Source: a virus. From it: 44,935 bases of DNA. Both the position numbers and the translations under genes were made by a program. The DNA is taken from positions 1 through 44,935 of the IMG/VR virus record IMGVR_UViG_3300050033_000118. The stretch is one strand, 5' to 3'. The notes under the pieces were generated by a model that saw only the letters and a program-made list of their open reading frames with translations, was not told where the DNA came from and ran no database searches. Within the stretch, counting starts at the first letter, position 1. Each line of letters starts with the position of its first letter. Positions 41,046 to 44,935 of the stretch are shown one piece after another.

Positions 41046-41423
41046 CTATTCATTTTTTCGTTCCAACCAGTCATAAAATTTTTCAAATTCATATTCATCT
41101 GGTTCGTTCACGCCGCGCTTGTCGCACCAAGTTTGAAAAGCGGCATCAATACGCTTGCCTTCTCTAATATTAGACTGTGCCGTTGCTCTTAAAGAATCGG
41201 CTTTTTCATGGCAATTTTGGCAAACTATTTGAAGGTCTTCCATCCGTTCATGGCCCAACCGTTCATAAGTCAAGTGATGAACAAAAAGATGACGAGACCC
41301 CCAACCGCATATTTCGCATCTTTTCCCGCGTTGCCAAAACAATATTCTACGGGTATTGTGCCATGCGGCAGATTTTAGATAGAGGTTGTATTTTTGTCGC
41401 CATTCATATTCTTCGTTTGTCAT
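41046..41423 (-). CDS. HNH endonuclease (125 aa)
   Basis: The start at 41423 follows GAGG and lies 1 base past the helicase stop; the longer frame runs into that gene. The HNH core reads CEICGWGSRHLFVHHLTYERLGHERMEDL, then VCQNCH, with zinc cysteines (CEIC, CQNC) around the catalytic HH. N- and C-terminal helices are charged. It may be a freestanding homing nuclease or a packaging-linked HNH nuclease; it lies close to terS with the repeat cluster between them. Confidence 0.85.
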   Translation of the reverse strand: MTNEEYEWRQKYNLYLKSAAWHNTRRILFWQRGKRCEICGWGSRHLFVHHLTYERLGHERMEDLQIVCQNCHEKADSLRATAQSNIREGKRIDAAFQTWCDKRGVNEPDEYEFEKFYDWLERKNE

Positions 41424-41424
41424 T

Positions 41425-42828
41425 TTATTCCTCTTTGCGTGGATACCACTTACCAACAACTGATTTTGAGCATTTAATTTCCTCGGCTATTTTGGCGTAG
41501 GAATAGGATGGGTGTTCGTTGGCCATCATAATGATTTTTTTGCCCATTTCCGAAGACTTATTTGGCTCGGATTGATCGGATGGAACAGTCCAATATGGTT
41601 CGTGAATGGATGGAGAATGCTGAATCATTAAATCGCGCACAAGTCCGCCAGTTCCATTGTCGAGTCCGTTGCGTTCGGCGTTCTTCCCGAAGCGAAGACG
41701 GTATTTTGTGTCGTCGTCCTGATAGCCAGTAATTTCTGCGGAAGTGCGCGCCCATGCCGCGATAGCCTGTGAACCTACGGCCATGTACACGGATTCGCGG
41801 GCGGTCCACTGTTCACGATCATGTGGCTTCGGGGTATGAGTAACGAGCAAAAAGGCGCAATTATGCTGTTTGATGATGCGGTTTAGGTTAAAATTGAAAG
41901 CAAGGAACGTCGAAGCATCATTAATGTTCATGCCGGCCGGGATGAAGTTTTGATACGGATCGAGGATAAAAAGGTCAATGGATTGCTTAATAATCTGGTT
42001 TTCTACCCAGGCGTCGAGCGATGAACCCTGAAGGCCATATACATGATGAATGGATAGGTTTTCCTGAACCAAAGCGGTGTCAGCCTTGAGAAATTTGACG
42101 ATGGATAGTATGTCACGCTGGAGTGTTTCTTCGTCGTTTTCAGCCTGAATATAAAGTACACGCGCTGGTGCCGGGACTTTGAGACACCCAAGAATAGGCA
42201 ATCCAGAAGCAACTGAAACGGCTATTTGTTCGGCCAGAATGGATTTACCAAGCGATGTGCCTCCAGTCAGAAGGCAACCGCCGCCGCGCCGAAGCCACCC
42301 GTGGCCGGCAATAATGTGGCCTTCTGGAACGGTGTAATTAACGAGGTCAAGATACCGGATAGATGGAAAACGATCCTCGTCTGACTTGGCGTGATCGGTG
42401 AGCGCGGTTTGAATCAGGCCGTTTAGACGTTGGCATTCCGATAATTCACCTTGAGCAACGGCTTCTTTCAATTCAATTTCAAGCATGGATATTTTGCGAA
42501 TGGTGTGCCATTCCATCAGTATGTCCATGTAATATTCCGCGTGTGCCGCCGTAGGAATGGAATCCAGCAATCCATTTAGGTATGCCGTGCCACCAATCTT
42601 ATCAAGCCCTACTTGTCCGAGTTTTTCGGCAACGGTCAGAACATCTATAGGCCGTTTTTCATCGGCCATAATCATCAGGGTTTTCCATAAATAGGCGTGT
42701 GGCGGATGATGGAATGCGTCGGGGAGAAGTTTCTTTTGAGTGACGGCGAAAGGCATTACCTTATCGGCGTCGAGGAGTGCGGCGCCGAGAACACCCATTT
42801 CTGCCGCTTGATTAGATAGTTGATTCAT
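41425..42828 (-). CDS. Replicative helicase, DnaB N-domain fused to RepA-like ATPase (467 aa)
   Basis: Residues 1-105 match the DnaB N-terminal domain (AAEMGVLGAALLDADKV, DVLTVAEKLGQVGLDKIGGTAYLNGL). The ATPase domain has Walker A GGTSLGKS (189-196), VLYIQAENDEE, and Walker B DLFILDPYQNFI. In its details (YIQAEND, VTHTPKP) it is closer to RepA-like hexameric helicases than to classic DnaB. The C-terminus is a short helix-turn-helix (YSYAKIAEEIKCSKSVVGKWYP). It would unwind DNA at the replication fork. No primase or polymerase is present in the window, so host enzymes or missing phage genes must complete the replisome. Confidence 0.88.
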   Translation of the reverse strand: MNQLSNQAAEMGVLGAALLDADKVMPFAVTQKKLLPDAFHHPPHAYLWKTLMIMADEKRPIDVLTVAEKLGQVGLDKIGGTAYLNGLLDSIPTAAHAEYYMDILMEWHTIRKISMLEIELKEAVAQGELSECQRLNGLIQTALTDHAKSDEDRFPSIRYLDLVNYTVPEGHIIAGHGWLRRGGGCLLTGGTSLGKSILAEQIAVSVASGLPILGCLKVPAPARVLYIQAENDEETLQRDILSIVKFLKADTALVQENLSIHHVYGLQGSSLDAWVENQIIKQSIDLFILDPYQNFIPAGMNINDASTFLAFNFNLNRIIKQHNCAFLLVTHTPKPHDREQWTARESVYMAVGSQAIAAWARTSAEITGYQDDDTKYRLRFGKNAERNGLDNGTGGLVRDLMIQHSPSIHEPYWTVPSDQSEPNKSSEMGKKIIMMANEHPSYSYAKIAEEIKCSKSVVGKWYPRKEE

Positions 42829-43003
42829 GTTTTCCTTTCAATTCTTTCAATTCGCTCAATGACTTGAGATCAGACCGCATCCAGTCAATTTCAGACTTCA
42901 CGGCTTGCAAAAAAATGTCTGGGCAGTTGGCGGCTTCGAGATTGGTCAGCAGGCGGGCTTTGTGGCGGTTGCAAATTCTATCTGCGTCAGTCAGCGTTTC
43001 CAT
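42812..43003 (-). CDS. Small helical protein, first gene of the minus operon (63 aa)
   Basis: A helical, charged protein (DADRICNRHKARLLTNLEAAN, FLQAVKSEIDWMRSDLKSLSELKELKG), probably a helical hairpin. It overlaps the helicase start by 17 bases and has a ribosome site (AAAGG) and a strong promoter (43038-43065) upstream. It may be a helicase partner such as a loader or regulator, judged only by position. No family recognised. Confidence 0.7.
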   Translation of the reverse strand: METLTDADRICNRHKARLLTNLEAANCPDIFLQAVKSEIDWMRSDLKSLSELKELKGKHESTI

Positions 43004-43037
43004 CGCTCAATCCTTTCTTGCTTTCAAACTACCCCAT

Positions 43038-43065
43038 ACTATACACCTATTCAAATCTTTGTCAA
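43038..43065 (-). promoter_or_regulatory. Strong sigma70-like promoter for the helicase operon
   Basis: TTGACA and TATAGT separated by 16 bases on the minus strand, 35 bases upstream of the first gene of the operon. Both boxes are near consensus. Confidence 0.7.
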
Positions 43066-43109
43066 TTCCAAACTAAATATATTTTCACATTTTAATCCAC
43101 GCGCGTAAT

Positions 43110-43137
43110 ATACTACCATATTTTGGGAGTAAGTCAA
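43110..43137 (-). promoter_or_regulatory. Second leftward promoter candidate
   Basis: TTGACT and TAGTAT separated by 16 bases on the minus strand, about 70 bases upstream of the first leftward promoter. The spacer ends in GG before the -10, as in the head-operon promoters. Possibly a tandem early promoter. Confidence 0.4.
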
Positions 43138-43233
43138 TCGTTATTTTGGGGCCTGATTATCCACGCGCTCCAGATGCTATCAAGTCGCCGACGGGAGTCA
43201 ATCATTTTGCCGAAACGATCCGCGTAAATTTAT

Positions 43234-43260
43234 TTAACAAAATCACAAAACTTGTATAAT
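43234..43260 (+). promoter_or_regulatory. Rightward promoter candidate
   Basis: A perfect TATAAT preceded by TTAACA at 15 bases. The spacing is short, but the region is AT-rich and the rightward operon must start near here. Confidence 0.35.
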
Positions 43261-43408
43261 CTTGCAAATATATCGTTTTGACGTAGGCGGGCATTGATAG
43301 GAAAATTGCGCGATAATACAACATTTTGTTTGCGATTTTTGTTGCACAGAAATATAGATATGTTAAATTATAAGCATCGGAACAAAAAAGACGAACTGGA
43401 AAGCGTCA

Positions 43409-43549
43409 ATGAAAACCCAAAACAAAAAACAAACCCCGGCCCTCACGCGTCCCGCAGTCGCCCTGATTGCGGCTTTCCAGTGCGTGGGGTGTCCGGGCGC
43501 TCGGCCCGGAGAGACCGGGATGGAACAAGGAAACAAGGGGAGAACATGA
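43409..43549 (+). CDS. Small protein at the head of the rightward operon (46 aa)
   Basis: The frame begins MKTQNKKQTPALTRPAVALI and contains FQCVGCPGARPGETG, with one C-x2-C pair. GGAAAG lies upstream and the end overlaps the next ATG as ATGA, supporting real translation. A different, longer frame covers the same bases (see rejected items). No family recognised. Confidence 0.55.
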   Translation: MKTQNKKQTPALTRPAVALIAAFQCVGCPGARPGETGMEQGNKGRT

Positions 43550-43752
43550 CCATAAAAATCACATACGAAAAATCGGGATTGAATAAACACGGATGGGATT
43601 ATGTTGCCCGGTGTGCGCTGACTGGTGACGGTGCAAGAGCCAGCACGCCGCAAGAAGCCGCTCATATCTTGGCCGGTCGGATACTCAAGCCGGGGCAATC
43701 CTGTATGATAGAAAGCGCGACAAGTTACAACGGGGCAAGGATTACAGCATAA
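43546..43752 (+). CDS. Small hypothetical protein (68 aa)
   Basis: The ATG at 43546 follows AAGGGGAGAAC and overlaps the upstream stop; the longer in-frame form lacks a ribosome site. The protein is a mixed alpha/beta miniature (MTIKITYEKSGLNKHGWDYV, TPQEAAHILAGRILKPGQ). No family recognised. It belongs to a chain of small accessory genes. Confidence 0.7.
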   Translation: MTIKITYEKSGLNKHGWDYVARCALTGDGARASTPQEAAHILAGRILKPGQSCMIESATSYNGARITA

Positions 43753-43786
43753 CGCAACACACCGCAAACGACCGCAGGGGGACACC

Positions 43787-43999
43787 ATGAAAAATAAAAT
43801 TTCAGCTTCTGAAATGCAATCAATCCGTGACGGTGACAGAGGTTTCCGCAGGATTAAAACCATCGAAGAAACACAGGCGTTGTTAAATGAAGCGGCAGAC
43901 AATAACGCCCGCGACATAGCAGAAGGCATAATTGAAGACATAGAAATTGAAGAAGAAATTATTGAGGAAAGCACAAAAGACCAAGATCATCCATATTAA
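43787..43999 (+). CDS. Small acidic helical protein (70 aa)
   Basis: A helical protein whose last third is very acidic (IIEDIEIEEEIIEESTKDQD). A strong ribosome site (CAGGGGG) precedes the ATG. Acidic phage mini-proteins sometimes mimic DNA or bind host regulators; nothing here shows that directly. The structured RNA candidate begins 8 bases after its stop. Confidence 0.65.
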   Translation: MKNKISASEMQSIRDGDRGFRRIKTIEETQALLNEAADNNARDIAEGIIEDIEIEEEIIEESTKDQDHPY

Positions 44000-44006
44000 A
44001 AATTAA

Positions 44007-44166
44007 GTGCGTGCGATTAGGCTATCCGGCAACCTGATAGGGTGTTAACCCGTCTGTGGGTTAGAACGCAGACCGAGGATGAAAGCATCTTGTTAAAAGC
44101 CAATAAGCCGTTACTCTGCAATGTGTAAACCGAAAGCGGGGAAGTACGAGCCGAACCCGCACGCAC
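44007..44166 (+). ncRNA. Structured noncoding RNA candidate (about 160 nt)
   Basis: GTGCGTGCG (44007-44015) and CGCACGCAC (44158-44166) form a perfect 9-bp closing helix. Inside are CTATC/GATAG (44022/44036, 9-base loop), TAACCC/GGGTTA (44046/44058, 6-base loop) and GCAGA/TCTGC (44068/44115). Within the last are AGGATG/CATCTT (44076/44086) and CCG/CGG (44130/44137), both with AAAG loops. The loop GTCTG (44052) also pairs with CAGAC (44069), which would make a pseudoknot or a competing fold; GCGGG (44136) can pair with CCCGC (44156). No frame with a ribosome site crosses it. It could be a cis-acting leader of the next gene or a free RNA. I do not recognise the family. Confidence 0.7.
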
Positions 44167-44211
44167 AATTTAACGCAACGATAGAAAACAACGAGCGAAA
44201 GGAAACACACC

Positions 44212-44439
44212 ATGACACCTACGAAGGCAACGCACACTATGACACCCTATGACGCAACGCTGGCAGGCTTAGACGCTGGAGCGGCTGGCATCCGGTTAGA
44301 GATGGACAACGGAACGCTTAAAGCATATCACAGCGAAGACGGCGTGCTCTTATTGGATGTCAAAAACGTAAAGGCCGGAACATGGGATGCTATCTGGGCG
44401 TTAATGAAGGCAAGCGGAGATGTGCAATTTTCGGCATGA
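44212..44439 (+). CDS. Small hypothetical protein (75 aa)
   Basis: The protein reads MTPTKATHTMTPYDATLAGLDA then GIRLEMDNGTLKAYHSEDGVLLLD, a small beta-rich domain, and ends WDAIWALMKASGDVQFSA. GAAAGGAAA lies upstream; an internal ATG ten codons in is an alternative start. It follows the RNA element by 45 bases and is the gene that element would control if it acts in cis. Confidence 0.65.
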   Translation: MTPTKATHTMTPYDATLAGLDAGAAGIRLEMDNGTLKAYHSEDGVLLLDVKNVKAGTWDAIWALMKASGDVQFSA

Positions 44440-44498
44440 CACCATCAAGGCCACCGTGCTTTGACGCGGCACGGGGCAAGCCAGGGCATGAGTTTTGA
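44436..44498 (+). CDS. Possible 20-residue coupled peptide
   Basis: An ATGA overlap with the upstream stop opens a 20-codon frame (MTPSRPPCFDAARGKPGHEF). Coupling is the only support. It may be translated as a by-product. Confidence 0.25.
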   Translation: MTPSRPPCFDAARGKPGHEF

Positions 44499-44535
44499 AA
44501 CGACAGGGAGCGAAAACAGAAAAGGAGAAAATTAA

Positions 44536-44935
44536 ATGAAGATCACAAAGAACTGGCTCAAAGAAAAGTCGGCGTGTGTATCAGGAGAGGACTGGTTTAA
44601 CGCGCAAGAAGAAACCAATGACGTGAAGATCGTCCAAAAACTCATGATTGAGAAACGCTTCGATTGGGCCAACTGGCTCATCGTGCGGATCATGGAGCGC
44701 AAGCAATATCTTGCATACGCTATCTTTGCGGCTCGGGAAGTCTTATATATCTTTGAGAAGAAATACCCTGACGATAAACGCCCCCGGAAAGCAATAGAAG
44801 CGGCAGAAAAATATCTGGCAGACGATTTTCTTGAGAATCAAAATGCCGCCGCCGCCGCCGCCGCCGCCTACGCCGCCTCCGCCGCCGCCGCCGCCGCCTA
44901 CGCCGCCGCCGCCGCCTCCGCCGCCCCCTACGCCG
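44536..44935 (+). CDS. Imm-5-like protein with alanine-repeat tail, 3' end cut by window
   Basis: The first 104 residues (MKITKNWLKEKSACVSGEDWF, DWANWLIVRIMERKQYLAYAIFAA, EKKYPDDKRPRKAIEAAEKYL) match a family common in phages and bacteria that I recognise as the Imm-5-like putative immunity domain. From residue 104 the chain becomes almost pure alanine with Tyr or Ser every few residues, and the frame is still open at the edge. A strong ribosome site (AAAGGAG) precedes the ATG. The function of phage members is unknown; the immunity label comes from toxin-immunity contexts. Confidence 0.7.
   Translation, partial: MKITKNWLKEKSACVSGEDWFNAQEETNDVKIVQKLMIEKRFDWANWLIVRIMERKQYLAYAIFAAREVLYIFEKKYPDDKRPRKAIEAAEKYLADDFLENQNAAAAAAAAYAASAAAAAAYAAAAASAAPYA
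44845..44935 (+). repeat. GCC-triplet repeat encoding polyalanine with Tyr/Ser
   Basis: Runs of GCC broken by TAC, TCC and one CCC up to the end of the window. It is prone to slippage and to assembly breakage. Confidence 0.9.

Larger units (their letters stand above)
43004..43408. other. Divergent control region, 405 bases
   Basis: An AT-rich intergenic region between the leftward replication operon and the rightward accessory operon. It contains two leftward promoter candidates (43038, 43110) and one weak rightward one (43234). A 10-base direct repeat ATCCACGCGC occurs at 43095 and 43159; the second is part of TTATCCACG, one mismatch from the DnaA box TTATCCACA. Long open frames here are not convincing. 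Likely the main switch region, and possibly an origin. Confidence 0.6.

Noticed and set aside
40797-41098. Open frames on both strands over the CGTCCAC cluster
   Set aside because: No ribosome sites, and low-complexity products that simply reflect the DNA repeats.
43294-43545. Long N-terminal extension of the 68-aa gene
   Set aside because: It lacks a ribosome site, is Arg/Pro/Ser-rich, and overlaps a 46-aa frame that couples by ATGA to the 68-aa start.
44007-44166. Retron-like noncoding RNA (inverted repeats at both ends)
   Set aside because: No reverse transcriptase gene is nearby and no typical branch-point context could be shown.

Overview
The window looks like most of a tailed-phage genome (podovirus-like head and packaging set), probably one metagenomic contig. 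It carries a small/large terminase pair, a P22-type portal, a scaffold, an N4-gp56-type major capsid protein, adaptors, very large ejected virion proteins and fibre-like genes. No rRNA, tRNA, CRISPR, integrase or repressor was seen. The standard code fits and Shine-Dalgarno sites are strong. The many T/N-rich proteins with Sec signal peptides resemble those of the PVC superphylum (Kiritimatiellota, Lentisphaerota, Verrucomicrobiota), so a host there is a reasonable inference, not a proof.

Layout. (1) 1-2489, plus strand: the tail of a pentapeptide-repeat protein, then five small genes joined by short overlaps, several with paired cysteines. (2) 2518-5202, minus: a membrane and lysis-like cassette with a papain-fold peptidase, a holin-like protein, a lipoprotein, a DUF1353-like protein, a collagen-like membrane protein and a one-helix peptide. 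(3) 5233-10149, minus: three fibre-like genes with signal peptides, interrupted by an endonuclease VII-type gene. (4) 10221-25388, minus: the giant internal proteins (1372 and 1942 aa), an ATP-grasp enzyme and smaller virion proteins. (5) 25391-34016, minus: a large tail protein, adaptors, capsid, scaffold and a head-fibre-like protein. (6) 34066-40747, minus: a GIY-YIG endonuclease, portal, small zinc-ribbon proteins, TerL and TerS. (7) 40787-43003, minus: a noncoding cluster of CGTCCAC repeats, an HNH endonuclease and a DnaB_N/RepA-like helicase. (8) 43004-43408: a divergent control region. (9) 43409-44935, plus: small accessory genes, a strongly structured noncoding RNA candidate, and an Imm-5-like protein cut off inside an alanine repeat.

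Transcription runs outward in both directions from about 43.0-43.4 kb. The long minus operon carries replication, packaging, head, tail and lysis genes in that order and is restarted by internal sigma70-like promoters that share a TATTAG -10 box. If the genome is circular or circularly permuted, the plus-strand genes at the two ends would form one accessory operon. Both ends of the window fall in low-complexity coding repeats, which suggests assembly breaks. No DNA polymerase or primase is present, so part of the genome is probably missing.

The most unusual signals are: the CGTCCAC repeat cluster beside terS; the structured RNA at 44007-44166; a 17-residue peptide shared by two structural genes with nearly every codon changed but the protein kept; clamp-like and GNAT domains inside a giant virion protein; an ATP-grasp enzyme in the same cluster; and Sec signal peptides on fibre-like proteins.
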